A DNA stretch of 64,000 nucleotides from Agathobacter rectalis ATCC 33656. GTDB taxonomy: Bacteria > Bacillota > Clostridia > Lachnospirales > Lachnospiraceae. Position 1 is the stretch's first letter. The number at the start of each line of letters is the position of its first letter. The stretch spans positions 620,001-684,000 of the forward strand of contig NC_012781.1 in NCBI RefSeq assembly GCF_000020605.1, in the 5' to 3' direction. Below, one piece after another: positions 17,118 through 26,707 of the stretch. A program made the position numbers and the translations under genes. Below the pieces are notes generated by a model. The model did not search any database. It saw only the letters and a list, made by a program, of their open reading frames with translations, and was not told where the DNA came from.

Positions 17118-18059
17118 ATGGATGCATTACACTCAGTATCAGTTGCAAAGGTAGCAGAATTGCTCGATCTCAACAATCTCACAAAAGAGATGAACCTAAA
17201 GGAGAGGGCGATAGAGTGCTCGGACGTCAACAGACCGGCGCTTCAGCTCTCAGGATATTTTGATCATTTTGAGGAGAGACGAATACAGATTATCGGAAAT
17301 GTAGAGTATACCTATATAGAGAAGATGAGCGACAGCGAGAAAAAAGAGCGCTATAGCCGCTTCATGGAGTTTGATATACCATGTATCATCTTCTGCAGAG
17401 ATTTACAGCCGGATGAGATATTTATGGAAGAGGCCAGAGAGCACGGTATTCCGGTGCTGTCAACAGGTCGTTCCACATCAAGCTTTATGGCTGAGCTCAT
17501 CTATTGTCTTGGTGAGCAGCTCGCACCATGCATCACAGTGCACGGCGTGCTGGTAGATGTATACGGCGAGGGAGTAATGATCACAGGCGAGAGCGGTATC
17601 GGAAAGAGTGAGGCTGCACTCGAGCTCATCAGACGAGGACATCGTCTTGTGACGGATGATGTGGTGGAAATCAGAAAGATCAACGAGCATACGCTCATGG
17701 GTACTTCGCCTGAGATTACCAGACACTTTATAGAGCTTCGTGGCATCGGAATCATCGATGTCAAGACACTTTACGGAGTAGAGTGTGTAAAGGAAAAACA
17801 GCAGATAGACCTCGTAATCAAGCTCGAGGACTGGAAGAAGGAGGCAGATTACGACAGACTCGGCCTCGAGGAAGAATATGCCGAGTATCTCGGCAACAAA
17901 GTAGTGTGTCATTCACTGCCAATCAGACCGGGACGTAATCTGGCAGTCATCGTAGAGACAGCAGCAGTCAATCACAGACAAAAAAAGATGGGCTACAATG
18001 CAGCTCAGGAGCTGTATCGCCGCGTCCAGGCAAATCTTACAAAAAATTCGGAGGTATAA
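17118..18059 (+). CDS. hprK: HPr kinase/phosphorylase
   Basis: The 313-residue enzyme phosphorylates HPr-type proteins on Ser46 and reverses this, setting carbon catabolite repression. The Walker A loop GESGIGKS lies at residues ~157-164, the conserved His in TVHGVLVD just before it, TDDVVEI after it and the family signature ELRGIGIIDV near 210. The start has AAGGGGGACC upstream and an extended -10 (TGGTATACT) 33 bases earlier. It begins a closely spaced run: next gene 6 bases on, with AAttCGGAGG of that gene's ribosome site inside the hprK end. Its likely substrate, an HPr-like protein, is encoded at 1487. Confidence 0.97.
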   Translation: MDALHSVSVAKVAELLDLNNLTKEMNLKERAIECSDVNRPALQLSGYFDHFEERRIQIIGNVEYTYIEKMSDSEKKERYSRFMEFDIPCIIFCRDLQPDEIFMEEAREHGIPVLSTGRSTSSFMAELIYCLGEQLAPCITVHGVLVDVYGEGVMITGESGIGKSEAALELIRRGHRLVTDDVVEIRKINEHTLMGTSPEITRHFIELRGIGIIDVKTLYGVECVKEKQQIDLVIKLEDWKKEADYDRLGLEEEYAEYLGNKVVCHSLPIRPGRNLAVIVETAAVNHRQKKMGYNAAQELYRRVQANLTKNSEV

Positions 18060-18065
18060 TAAATC

Positions 18066-19475
18066 ATGGCAATAGAAAAGAAAAACGCCTGGGAGAAATA
18101 TCCCCAGGGACCTGAAAGAGAAAAATTATTTGCATTTGCAGAGGATTACAGAAGGTTTATATCCGGCTGCAAGACAGAGCGCGAGTGCACGGCATCAGTT
18201 TATGCTGACGCCACAGGACACGGCTTTGTAGACCTTGATGAGCTCATCGAGACAGGAAAGAGCGTAAAGGCAGGAGATAAAATCATAGCAAACAATATGG
18301 GAAAGGGACTGGCGCTGTTTATCGTGGGCAGTAAGCCTCTTGAGAAGGGTATGAATATCCTCGGAGCTCATATTGATTCACCTAGAATGGACTTAAAGCA
18401 GGTGCCTTTATACGAGGACACAGACATGGCACTTTTAGACACACATTATTATGGCGGTATCAAGAAATACCAGTGGGTCACACTGCCGCTTGCACTTCAC
18501 GGAGTCATCTGTAAAAAGGATGGCAGCACAGTGACAGTCAATATCGGAGACAAGCCAAATGATCCTGTAGTGGGTGTGAGCGATCTGCTTATTCACCTGT
18601 CAGGCGAGCAGATGGGCAAGAAGGCCTCAGAGGTCATAAAGGGCGAGAGCCTTGATGTGCTGATCGGAAGCATACCGGGACCAGAAAAGGACGAGGACGA
18701 CAAGGATATCAAGGAGAGAGTAAAGGCCAATATCCTCACAATACTTTCACAGGAGTACGGTGTGGACGAGGATGATTTCCTTTCAGCAGAGATAGAGGTG
18801 GTACCTGCCGGAGAGGCAAGAGACTACGGACTTGACAGAAGTATGATCATGGGTTACGGCCATGACGACAGAGTGTGCGCATATCCTTCATACAGAGCTA
18901 TGCTTGAAATAGATGGCGCACCGGAATATACAAGTGTATGCCTGCTCGTGGACAAAGAGGAAATCGGCTCAGTGGGAGCCAGCGGCATGCAGTCACGCTT
19001 TTTTGAAAACTGTGTGGCAGAGGTGATGAACCTGGCAGGAGACTACAGCGAGCTTGCAGTCAGACGTGCACTGAAAAACTCAAAGGTACTCTCATCAGAC
19101 GTATCAGCAGCCTTTGACCCGAATTATCCATCGGTTATGGAAAAGAAGAACTCGGCATACTTTGGAAAGGGCCTTGTATTCAACAAATATACAGGCGCCA
19201 GAGGCAAATCAGGCTCAAACGATGCCAACGCAGAGTATGTTGCAAGGCTTAGAAATATCATGGATACAGCAGATGTTTCATTCCAGACAGCAGAGCTTGG
19301 AAAGGTAGACGAGGGAGGCGGCGGAACAATCGCATATATCCTCGCAAACTATGACATGAATGTTATTGACAGCGGTGTGCCGGTGCTCAACATGCATGCG
19401 CCATGGGAAATCATCAGCAAGGTCGATTTATATGAGGCATTCAGAGGCTACATTGCATTTTTGAAGGAAGCATAG
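18066..19475 (+). CDS. M18 family aminopeptidase
   Basis: The 469-residue cytoplasmic metalloaminopeptidase shows the M18 signatures: LGAHIDSPRMDLKQ with the first zinc-binding His/Asp, YGHDDRVC, the DKEEIGSVGASG block with catalytic Glu pair, and the C-terminal NMHAPWE His. It removes N-terminal, typically acidic or hydrophobic, residues from peptides. Its ribosome site GGAGG overlaps the end of hprK, so the two are translationally close. A role in peptide turnover is inferred from family; its place inside a hprK-murB run has no obvious functional meaning. Confidence 0.94.
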   Translation: MAIEKKNAWEKYPQGPEREKLFAFAEDYRRFISGCKTERECTASVYADATGHGFVDLDELIETGKSVKAGDKIIANNMGKGLALFIVGSKPLEKGMNILGAHIDSPRMDLKQVPLYEDTDMALLDTHYYGGIKKYQWVTLPLALHGVICKKDGSTVTVNIGDKPNDPVVGVSDLLIHLSGEQMGKKASEVIKGESLDVLIGSIPGPEKDEDDKDIKERVKANILTILSQEYGVDEDDFLSAEIEVVPAGEARDYGLDRSMIMGYGHDDRVCAYPSYRAMLEIDGAPEYTSVCLLVDKEEIGSVGASGMQSRFFENCVAEVMNLAGDYSELAVRRALKNSKVLSSDVSAAFDPNYPSVMEKKNSAYFGKGLVFNKYTGARGKSGSNDANAEYVARLRNIMDTADVSFQTAELGKVDEGGGGTIAYILANYDMNVIDSGVPVLNMHAPWEIISKVDLYEAFRGYIAFLKEA

Positions 19476-19491
19476 GCTAAAGGAATATAAG

Positions 19492-20436
19492 ATGAATCAG
19501 ACATTTGTAAAAAGTGTAACAGAACAATTGCCGCAGCTTGGTCTCCTGCAGGATGAGCCGATGAAAAAACACACGACCTTCCGCATAGGAGGCCCGGCAG
19601 ATTACTATGCAGAGCCTGATATGAGCCGGATTTCAAAGCTTATAGAGATGGCTAAGGCATGTGATATGCCGGTTACAGTGATAGGAAACGGAAGCAATCT
19701 GCTGGTAGGAGATAAGGGCATTAGAGGCCTTGTAATTGGTATTGGAAAAGGCCTGTCCGAAATCGAGGTGACAGAAGCTGTGGCGCAGGATTTCACAGCA
19801 CAAGACAACTGTCATATCATCACAGCGGGCGCCGGGGCTATCCTTGCGGCAGTGGCGGCAAAGGCAGCGGAGGCATCGCTTTCAGGTCTTGAGTTTGCAT
19901 CGGGCATCCCGGGAAGTGTTGGCGGAGCGGTAGTCATGAACGCAGGAGCCTACGGCGGAGAGATAAAGGATGTCCTAATCGATGCCACAGTGCTTACAGC
20001 AGATGGCGAGCTAAAGACTGTCACAAGGGATGAGCTTGACTTATCCTACAGGCACAGTATAGTCCCGGAAAAGGGCTATATAGTGCTGTCAGCCAGATTC
20101 AGGCTCACACCAAAGCCAAAGGATGAGATAAAGTCATATATGGCAGAGCTTCGCGCAAAGAGAGTGGAGAAGCAGCCGCTTGAGTACCCAAGTGCAGGCA
20201 GCACCTTTAAGAGACCGGAGGGCTATTTTGCAGGGAAGCTTATCATGGATGCAGGTCTTCGAGGCTACAGCGTGGGAGATGCACAGGTGTCGGAGAAGCA
20301 CTGCGGCTTTGTAGTCAATAAGGGCGAAGCCGCTGCAGCGGATGTCCTGACACTCATAAAAGACGTGCAGGAAACAGTTTTAAAGCAGTTTGGAGTAAAG
20401 CTCGAACCGGAAGTTAAGATGATTGGAGAATTCTAG
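19492..20436 (+). CDS. murB: UDP-N-acetylenolpyruvoylglucosamine reductase
   Basis: The 314-residue flavoenzyme reduces enolpyruvyl-UDP-GlcNAc to UDP-MurNAc. The FAD-binding THTTFRIGGPADYY-type N-terminus, GNGSNLLVGDKGIRG, SGLEFASGIPGSVGGAVVMNAGAYG and the catalytic Ser block PSAGSTFKRP (type II MurB) are visible. Its stop codon overlaps the GTG start of rapZ by one base, so the two are translationally coupled. Confidence 0.97.
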   Translation: MNQTFVKSVTEQLPQLGLLQDEPMKKHTTFRIGGPADYYAEPDMSRISKLIEMAKACDMPVTVIGNGSNLLVGDKGIRGLVIGIGKGLSEIEVTEAVAQDFTAQDNCHIITAGAGAILAAVAAKAAEASLSGLEFASGIPGSVGGAVVMNAGAYGGEIKDVLIDATVLTADGELKTVTRDELDLSYRHSIVPEKGYIVLSARFRLTPKPKDEIKSYMAELRAKRVEKQPLEYPSAGSTFKRPEGYFAGKLIMDAGLRGYSVGDAQVSEKHCGFVVNKGEAAAADVLTLIKDVQETVLKQFGVKLEPEVKMIGEF

Positions 20437-21311
20437 TGAAATTTGTAATAGTGACGGGCATGTCAGGTGCCGGAAAAAGCACAGCAATGAAAATGATGGA
20501 GGATATGGGATATTTCTGTATAGACAATCTGCCTATACAGCTATTAGATAAGCTCATAGACCTTTCAAACACCTTCCACAGTGATGTGTCCAAGGTGGCA
20601 GTCGGCATAGATGTGCGAAACGGCTCAGGAATTGATGCGATTCCACAGACACTCGAGCAGCTAAGGCAGAAAAATTTTCCGTATGAGATACTTTTCCTCG
20701 ATGCTGAGGATGAGGTGCTTGTAAAGCGATACAAGGAGACGAGGCGAAACCATCCTCTCGCAGGCAGTGAGCGCATCAATAAGGGAATCGTGCTTGAGAG
20801 GGAAAAGCTGCAGTATTTAAAGGACAATGCTGACTATATCATAGACACAAGCCAGCTTCTCACAAGGGAGCTTAAAATTGAGCTGGAAAAGATATTTGTG
20901 CAGAATGAGGATTACAAAAATCTGTTTATCACGATACTGTCCTTCGGCTTCAAGTATGGTATACCGTCAGACTCTGATATAGTCATGGATGTGAGGTTTC
21001 TGCCAAATCCCTACTATGTGGACGGACTACGCGCGAAAACCGGCAATGATAAGGAGATACAGGACTATGTCATGCAGTTTCCGGAGGCAAATGAGTTTAT
21101 CGACAAGCTTGATGATATGATAAAGTTTCTCATTCCAAACTATATCTCTGAGGGCAAGAACCAGCTTGTTATATCTATAGGCTGCACCGGAGGCAAGCAC
21201 CGCTCGGTAACGCTTGCAAACGAGCTGTACAAGAGGCTTAGCGGCTGTAATGACTATGGACTTAAGATAGAGCATCGCGACATAGGAAAGGATGCATTGA
21301 GAGGTAAATAA
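20436..21311 (+). CDS. rapZ: RapZ/YvcJ-type nucleotide-binding RNase adapter protein
   Basis: The 291-residue protein starts with GTG, overlapping the murB stop by one base. It has the Walker A loop GMSGAGKS at residues 8-15, CIDNLP, the FLDAEDEVLVKRYKETRRNHPL block and the C-terminal RapZ domain with IGCTGGKHRSV. In E. coli the family controls GlmS through small RNAs; in Bacillus YvcJ is a GTPase of unclear role. Here it joins murB to whiA, which is the usual neighbourhood, but the gluconeogenesis factor gene yvcK, commonly between rapZ and whiA, is missing. Confidence 0.95.
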   Translation: MKFVIVTGMSGAGKSTAMKMMEDMGYFCIDNLPIQLLDKLIDLSNTFHSDVSKVAVGIDVRNGSGIDAIPQTLEQLRQKNFPYEILFLDAEDEVLVKRYKETRRNHPLAGSERINKGIVLEREKLQYLKDNADYIIDTSQLLTRELKIELEKIFVQNEDYKNLFITILSFGFKYGIPSDSDIVMDVRFLPNPYYVDGLRAKTGNDKEIQDYVMQFPEANEFIDKLDDMIKFLIPNYISEGKNQLVISIGCTGGKHRSVTLANELYKRLSGCNDYGLKIEHRDIGKDALRGK

Positions 21312-21312
21312 C

Positions 21313-22182
21313 ATGTCGTTTTCCAGTGATGTAAAGGAAGAGCTGGCAAAGCAGGTATCAAAGAGCAGGCACTGTCAGCTTGCTGAGCTTGCAGGCATCA
21401 TAGAGCTTTCGGGCCGTATCAATGAAAAAACAAAGGGACTTGAGCTCGACACCGAAAACCTGCTGCTTTTAAATAAATATGCCACACTTATGAAGCGTGC
21501 CTTTGGCACAGATACCACAAAGGCGCTGGATGAGCAGGATACCGGAAAAATACTTGCAGCGCTTAAAATCACGGCACAGCCTGTCAACAGACAGACCGCA
21601 GACGGACTGCTTCTTATGCAGACATGCTGCAAGAGAGCCTTTATCAGGGGAGCTTTCATGGCAGCAGGCTCGATAAGCGACCCCAACAAAGCGTACCATT
21701 TTGAGATAGTGTGTCATACGAAAGAGCAGGCAAAGCAGCTTCAGGAGCTCTTGTGCGGCTTTGATACGGATGCCAAGATAGTAGAGCGCAAGGGGCACTA
21801 TGTAGTGTACATAAAGGAGGGCGCCCACATCGTGGACAGTCTCAACATCATGGAGGCATATGTGTCACTTATGAAGCTGGAAAATGTGCGCATATTAAAG
21901 GAAATGCGCAACAGTGTAAACCGTAAAGTAAACTGCGAAACCGCAAACATCAGCAAGACTGTGAATGCGGCAGTAAAGCAGATAGAGGATATCAGACTGA
22001 TACAGAAAATGAGAGGACTCGATGATTTACCGGCGCAGCTTCGGGAGATGGCGCTGCTTCGGCTTGAATATCCGGATGCACCGCTAAAGGAGCTCGGAGG
22101 ATATCTGGATCCGCCAATGGGTAAATCGGGAGTCAACCACAGGCTTAGAAAATTATCGGCGATTGCGGAGGAACTGAGATAG
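21313..22182 (+). CDS. whiA: WhiA-family DNA-binding regulator
   Basis: The 289-residue protein has the LAGLIDADG-like N-terminal domain (begins SFSSDVKEELAKQ; RGAFMAAGSISDP; YHFEIVCHTKEQAKQL) and the C-terminal HTH (YPDAPLKELGGYLDPPMGKSGVNHRLRKL). It controls division and sporulation genes in actinobacteria and cell division in Bacillus. It begins one base after rapZ ends, with GAGGTAA as ribosome site inside rapZ, and its stop directly abuts the lipid kinase start. Confidence 0.96.
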   Translation: MSFSSDVKEELAKQVSKSRHCQLAELAGIIELSGRINEKTKGLELDTENLLLLNKYATLMKRAFGTDTTKALDEQDTGKILAALKITAQPVNRQTADGLLLMQTCCKRAFIRGAFMAAGSISDPNKAYHFEIVCHTKEQAKQLQELLCGFDTDAKIVERKGHYVVYIKEGAHIVDSLNIMEAYVSLMKLENVRILKEMRNSVNRKVNCETANISKTVNAAVKQIEDIRLIQKMRGLDDLPAQLREMALLRLEYPDAPLKELGGYLDPPMGKSGVNHRLRKLSAIAEELR

Positions 22183-23067
22183 ATGAAGAAAAAGCTTTTA
22201 TTTGTATTTAATCCCAAATCAGGCAAGGGACTCATAAAGGAGCACCTGGTAAATATCGTGGACATCATGACAAAGGCCGGATACAAAATCACCATTTATC
22301 CTACACAGTGTCAGGGGGATGCCATAAAAAAGGTTAGGAAAAATGCTGAGAAGTATGACCTTGTAGTGTGCAGCGGCGGAGACGGCACACTCGACGAGGT
22401 AGTGACCGGCATGGAGCAAAGCGAGGTAAATGTACCGATAGGATACATCCCTGCGGGCAGCACCAATGACTTTGCAAACTCTCTCGGCATACCCAAAAAT
22501 ATGGAGGAGGCCGCAAGAGTTGCCGTAAACGGTACTCCATTCCCGTGTGATGTGGGAGGCTTCAACGGAGATACCTTTGTATATGTCGCAGCCTTTGGCC
22601 TTTTTACAGAGGTATCCTACCAGACCTCGCAGCAGATGAAAAATATACTGGGACATGCCGCATATATTTTAGAGGGTGCAAAGCACCTGATGGATATCAC
22701 CTCGTACAGGATGAAGGTGAGCCATGACGGTGAGATAATAGAGGATGAGTTTATATATGGAATGGTGACCAACTCCCTTTCGGTAGGAGGCTTCAAGGGC
22801 ATATCAGGTCCTGACGTACTGCTTGATGACGGCCTTTTTGAGGTGACACTCATCAAGAATCCAAAAAACCCAATCGAGCTCAACAAGATACTTGCGGGAC
22901 TGGCAAACCGTGAAAATGACAATGAGCTCATCTACTCCTTCAAGACCAGAGAGCTGCATGTGGAGAGTGAGGAGGAGGTACCGTGGACACTCGACGGAGA
23001 GTTTGGCGGCAGCCACACGGATCTGACCATCACTAATCTGAACAAACAGATTACCATTATGTGCTGA
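22183..23067 (+). CDS. YegS/diacylglycerol-kinase-family lipid kinase
   Basis: The 294-residue protein has the DAGK catalytic fold: FNPKSGKG at residues 9-16, CSGGDGTLDEVVTG near 64-77, IPAGSTNDFANSLGIP, and the C-terminal GEFGG block. Members phosphorylate diacylglycerol, sphingoid or undecaprenol-like lipids at the membrane. A wall-lipid role would suit the murB neighbourhood but is inference. The ATG directly follows the whiA stop and its ribosome site GGAGGAA is within whiA. It closes the hprK run. Confidence 0.93.
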   Translation: MKKKLLFVFNPKSGKGLIKEHLVNIVDIMTKAGYKITIYPTQCQGDAIKKVRKNAEKYDLVVCSGGDGTLDEVVTGMEQSEVNVPIGYIPAGSTNDFANSLGIPKNMEEAARVAVNGTPFPCDVGGFNGDTFVYVAAFGLFTEVSYQTSQQMKNILGHAAYILEGAKHLMDITSYRMKVSHDGEIIEDEFIYGMVTNSLSVGGFKGISGPDVLLDDGLFEVTLIKNPKNPIELNKILAGLANRENDNELIYSFKTRELHVESEEEVPWTLDGEFGGSHTDLTITNLNKQITIMC

Positions 23068-23120
23068 TAAATACAAAATCGGGCATAAAATAGTAATAGT
23101 ACACAATTTTTTGTCTGATT

Positions 23121-23138
23121 GTGTTAAAAATTTAACTT
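23121..23138 (+). promoter_or_regulatory. Rex-like palindrome upstream of the aldolase gene
   Basis: GTGTTAAAAATTTAACTT contains the perfect 14-bp palindrome GTTAAAAATTTAAC and matches 11 of 14 defined positions of the Rex operator TTGTTAA-N4-TTAACAA. It sits just upstream of a TATAAT at 23160-23165. Weaker than the sites ahead of thl. Confidence 0.35.
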
Positions 23139-23198
23139 TATTTTTATAAGGTTATGTAATATAATAACATTAGCTTTTAATTAACAGGAGGAAAAAAT

Positions 23199-24065
23199 AT
23201 GTTAGTATCTGCAACAGAAATGCTTAAGAAAGCAAAAGAAGGACATTACGCAGTAGGTCAGTTCAACATCAACAACCTTGAGTGGACAAAATCAGTACTT
23301 TTAACAGCAGAGGAGCTTAAGAGCCCTGTAATCCTTGGTGTATCTGAGGGTGCCGGAAAGTACATGACAGGCTTCGGTACAGTAGCAGCAATGGTTAAGG
23401 CTATGCATGACGAGCTCGGTATCACAGTACCTGTAGCACTTCACCTTGATCACGGCACATACGAAGGATGCTACAAGTGCATCAAGGCCGGCTTCACATC
23501 AATCATGTTCGACGGATCTCATTATCCAATCGATGAGAACGTTGCAAAGACAAAAGAGTTAGTAGCAGTTGCTCATGCAATGGGCATGTCTATCGAGGCT
23601 GAAGTTGGTTCAATCGGTGGCGAGGAAGACGGAGTTGTTGGAATGGGCGAGTGCGCTGATCCTGACGAGTGCAAGAGAGTTGCTGATCTTGGTGTAGATA
23701 TGCTTGCAGCAGGAATCGGAAACATCCACGGAAAATATCCTGCAAACTGGCAGGGACTCAGCTTTGAGACTCTTGATGCTATCCAGCAGAAGACTGGTGT
23801 TATGCCATTAGTACTTCACGGTGGTACAGGAATCCCAGCTGACATGATCAAGAAAGCAATCGACCTTGGAGTATCTAAGATCAACGTTAACACAGAGTGC
23901 CAGCTTTCATTCGCAGATGCAACACGTAAATACATCGAGGCCGGAAAGGATCTTGAGGGCAAGGGATTTGACCCTCGTAAGCTTCTTGCTCCAGGTGCTG
24001 AGGCAATCAAGGCAACAGTTAAGGAGAAGATGGAGCTTTTCGGATCAGTTGGAAAGGCTGAATAA
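23199..24065 (+). CDS. fba: Class II fructose-1,6-bisphosphate aldolase
   Basis: The 288-residue glycolytic enzyme splits fructose bisphosphate. Zinc-binding His residues lie in LHLDHGTYEGC, GIGNIHGKYP and LHGGTGIP; the Glu-rich loop EVGSIGGEEDG and the phosphate-binding INVNTECQ are intact. A strong AGGAGG precedes the ATG, and codon use is that of a highly expressed gene. It is monocistronic: promoter region with TATAAT at 23160, terminator-like hairpins after it. Confidence 0.97.
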   Translation: MLVSATEMLKKAKEGHYAVGQFNINNLEWTKSVLLTAEELKSPVILGVSEGAGKYMTGFGTVAAMVKAMHDELGITVPVALHLDHGTYEGCYKCIKAGFTSIMFDGSHYPIDENVAKTKELVAVAHAMGMSIEAEVGSIGGEEDGVVGMGECADPDECKRVADLGVDMLAAGIGNIHGKYPANWQGLSFETLDAIQQKTGVMPLVLHGGTGIPADMIKKAIDLGVSKINVNTECQLSFADATRKYIEAGKDLEGKGFDPRKLLAPGAEAIKATVKEKMELFGSVGKAE

Positions 24066-24171
24066 TATTATTGCAATTTAGTATTTTTGCACATACTACT
24101 TTACAAAATATTTATATCTTGTAGTAAAATTTTATAAAACTTAACTTTTTTAACATAAACACTTGATTTTT

Positions 24172-24189
24172 GATACTCAAAGGAGTATC
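24172..24189 (+). other. Perfect hairpin in the fba-glnN gap
   Basis: GATACTC, loop AAAG, GAGTATC forms a perfect 7-bp hairpin followed by TTAATTT. It lies 34 bases before a full terminator. The 317-base gap between fba and glnN otherwise holds only AT-rich sequence and that terminator. Confidence 0.5.
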
Positions 24190-24222
24190 TTAATTTCAGA
24201 AATAATGTTAAGCGAAATGAAC

Positions 24223-24260
24223 GAGGGCGTTCCACCATAGATGGAGTGCCCTCTTTTTTA
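24223..24260 (+). terminator. Intrinsic terminator between fba and glnN (end of fba or leader attenuator)
   Basis: GAGGGCGTTCCA pairs along all 12 positions with TGGAGTGCCCTC (two wobbles), loop CCATAGA, then TTTTTT. It is 157 bases after the fba stop and 122 before the glnN start, so it may either end fba or control glnN. Confidence 0.85.
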
Positions 24261-24382
24261 ATAAACTAAGAAGTCCGGCATAAAACAAGAATATTCGAGT
24301 TTATATGTTGTGCAGCTGTTTAAACATTATTTGAAAATAACAATTCACTCAAGGGGATTGATGAACAGAAAGGATGTAAGAT

Positions 24383-26506
24383 ATGAGCGAACAGGAATAT
24401 TTCAACGTAGCAGACATCTTTGGAGAGAACGTATTTAACGATGCAGTTATGCAGGAGCGTCTTCCAAAGAAGGTTTACAAGAAGCTCCATGAGGTTATGG
24501 ACGAAGGAAAGGAGCTTGATCTCGAGACTGCTGATGTTATCGCACACGAGATGAAGGAATGGGCCATTGAGAAGGGTGCAACACACTATACACATTGGTT
24601 CCAGCCACTTACAGGCGTTACTGCTGAGAAGCATGATTCATTTATCACTTCTCCAATGCCAAACGGAAAAGTACTTATGAGCTTTTCAGGAAAAGAGTTA
24701 ATAAAGGGTGAGCCGGATGCTTCATCTTTCCCATCAGGTGGTCTTCGTGCTACATTTGAGGCAAGAGGATATACAGCCTGGGATTGTACATCACCTGCAT
24801 TTGTCAGACAGGATGCAGCAGGCGCAACACTTTGCATTCCAACAGCCTTCTGTTCATACACAGGCGAGGCTCTTGATCAGAAGACACCTCTTCTTAGATC
24901 AATGGAAGCAATCAATGATCAGGCACTGAGACTTCTTAGATTATTCGGAAATACAACATCAAAGAAGGTTACACCTTCTGTCGGACCTGAGCAGGAATAC
25001 TTCATCGTAGACCGTGAGAAGTATTTACAGAGAAAGGATCTCATCTTCACAGGACGTACACTTTTCGGAGCTATGCCTCCAAAGGGACAGGAGATGGATG
25101 ATCATTATTTCGGAGCTATCCGTGAGAGAATCGCAGCTTACATGAGAGATGTAAACAAGGAGCTCTGGAAGCTTGGTGTTTCAGCCAAGACACAGCACAA
25201 CGAGGTAGCACCTGCACAGCACGAGCTTGCACCTATCTATGCTGAGTGCAACGTAGCTGTTGACCACAACCAGCTTATCATGGAGACACTCAAGAAGGTG
25301 GCAGGCCGTCACGGACTCCAGTGCTTACTTCATGAGAAGCCATTCGCAGGAGTTAACGGTTCAGGAAAGCATGACAACTGGTCAATCACAACAGATGATG
25401 GTATCAACATGCTTGAGCCTGGCAAGACACCACATGACAATGTACAGTTCTTACTTGTACTCACATGTATGTTAAAGGCAATCGACGAGCATGCAGCACT
25501 TCTTCGTGCGGCAGCAGCAGATGTAGGAAACGATCACAGACTTGGAGCCAACGAGGCACCACCTGCAATCCTTTCTATTTATCTTGGAGACCAGCTCGGA
25601 GACGTATTGAACCAGCTTATCGCAACAGGTACAGCTACACACAGCTTAAAGGGTGAGAAGCTTGAGACAGGTGTTAAGACAATTCCTGATTTCATGAAGG
25701 ATGCTACAGACCGTAACCGTACATCACCATTCGCATTCACAGGAAACAAGTTCGAGTTCCGTATGGTTGGTTCACAGGATTCTGTTGCACAGGCCAACAT
25801 CGTGCTTAACACAATCGTTGCTGAGGCATTCTCAGACGCTTGTGATATACTTGAGAAGGCAGACAACTTTGACCTCGCTGTACATGATCTCATCAAGGAT
25901 TACGCAGTAGAGCACCAGAGAATCGTATTCAACGGAAACGGATACTCAGATGAGTGGGTAGCTGAGGCAGAGAGACGTGGACTTCCAAACATCAAGTCTA
26001 TGGTAGATGCAATTCCTGCATACGTTGCTCCTGAGTCAGTTGCAGCATTCGAGAAGTTCGGTGTATTTACAAAGACAGAGCTTGAGAGCCGTGCCGAGAT
26101 CGAGTATGAGACATATGCAAAGACTATTAATATAGAAGCAAAGGCTATGATTGATATTGCCGGAAAGCAGATTATTCCTGCAGTTATCAAATATATTACA
26201 TCACTTGCACAGTCAGTTAACTCAGTTAAGAGTGCAGTTGCTGATGCAGATGTATCTGTTCAGTCAGAGCTTCTTACAGAGAGCTCAGCTCTTCTCTCAG
26301 ATGCACAGGTTGCACTTGCAAAGCTTAAGGATGAGACAGCAAAGGCCGGTGCTATGGAAGAGGGCAGAGAGCAGGCTGTTTACTACAGAGATGTTGTAAA
26401 GACTGCTATGGATGCTCTTCGTACTCCGGTTGATGAGCTTGAGATGATTGTCGACAAAGAGATGTGGCCAATGCCATCATACGGCGATTTAATTTTCGAG
26501 GTTTAA
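24383..26506 (+). CDS. glnN: Glutamine synthetase type III
   Basis: The 707-residue length and the order of motifs identify GSIII rather than the ~450-residue GSI: N-terminal [30 protein letters not shown] split over two blocks, [10 protein letters not shown] with metal Glu residues, [30 protein letters not shown] for ammonia/glutamate binding and NRTSPFAF. It makes glutamine from glutamate, ammonium and ATP. AGAAAGGA precedes the ATG. It is followed by the ammonium transporter with PII domain, so ammonium uptake and assimilation lie side by side. Confidence 0.96.
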   Translation: MSEQEYFNVADIFGENVFNDAVMQERLPKKVYKKLHEVMDEGKELDLETADVIAHEMKEWAIEKGATHYTHWFQPLTGVTAEKHDSFITSPMPNGKVLMSFSGKELIKGEPDASSFPSGGLRATFEARGYTAWDCTSPAFVRQDAAGATLCIPTAFCSYTGEALDQKTPLLRSMEAINDQALRLLRLFGNTTSKKVTPSVGPEQEYFIVDREKYLQRKDLIFTGRTLFGAMPPKGQEMDDHYFGAIRERIAAYMRDVNKELWKLGVSAKTQHNEVAPAQHELAPIYAECNVAVDHNQLIMETLKKVAGRHGLQCLLHEKPFAGVNGSGKHDNWSITTDDGINMLEPGKTPHDNVQFLLVLTCMLKAIDEHAALLRAAAADVGNDHRLGANEAPPAILSIYLGDQLGDVLNQLIATGTATHSLKGEKLETGVKTIPDFMKDATDRNRTSPFAFTGNKFEFRMVGSQDSVAQANIVLNTIVAEAFSDACDILEKADNFDLAVHDLIKDYAVEHQRIVFNGNGYSDEWVAEAERRGLPNIKSMVDAIPAYVAPESVAAFEKFGVFTKTELESRAEIEYETYAKTINIEAKAMIDIAGKQIIPAVIKYITSLAQSVNSVKSAVADADVSVQSELLTESSALLSDAQVALAKLKDETAKAGAMEEGREQAVYYRDVVKTAMDALRTPVDELEMIVDKEMWPMPSYGDLIFEV

Positions 26507-26587
26507 TCCTTGTAGTTTAAGGCCCAAAGCTTACGGAAAGCTGTTTAGAGCGGCATATATGATTTAATTTAACATAATAATAAAATG

Positions 26588-26644
26588 GAGACATTTTGCT
26601 GAACCACGAAGCTGTGGAAATTGGTGAAGTGTCTCTATTTTTTT
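26588..26644 (+). terminator. Terminator hairpin in the amt leader
   Basis: GAGACATTTT pairs with GAAGTGTCTC (10 bp, wobbles included) around an inner CCAC/GTGG hairpin with a six-base loop; TATTTTTTT follows. It lies 64 bases before amt and no clear promoter is visible between it and the amt start, so it may be an attenuator as well as the end of glnN. Confidence 0.75.
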
Positions 26645-26707
26645 ATAAATTTTATTTTCGATAAAATGAAAAAATGAAAGAAGAAACAGGAAAGAGAGGA
26701 CATTACT

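Noticed and set aside
24066..24382. Glutamine riboswitch or glnA-type RNA ahead of glnN
   Set aside because: The hairpins do not show the conserved core of those RNAs, which are known from cyanobacteria and marine sequences.
26507..26650. ANTAR-type paired-hexaloop RNA
   Set aside because: One six-base loop (GAAGCT) exists, but A1/G4 positions do not match and the partner stem is a five-base loop; left as a possible attenuator only.
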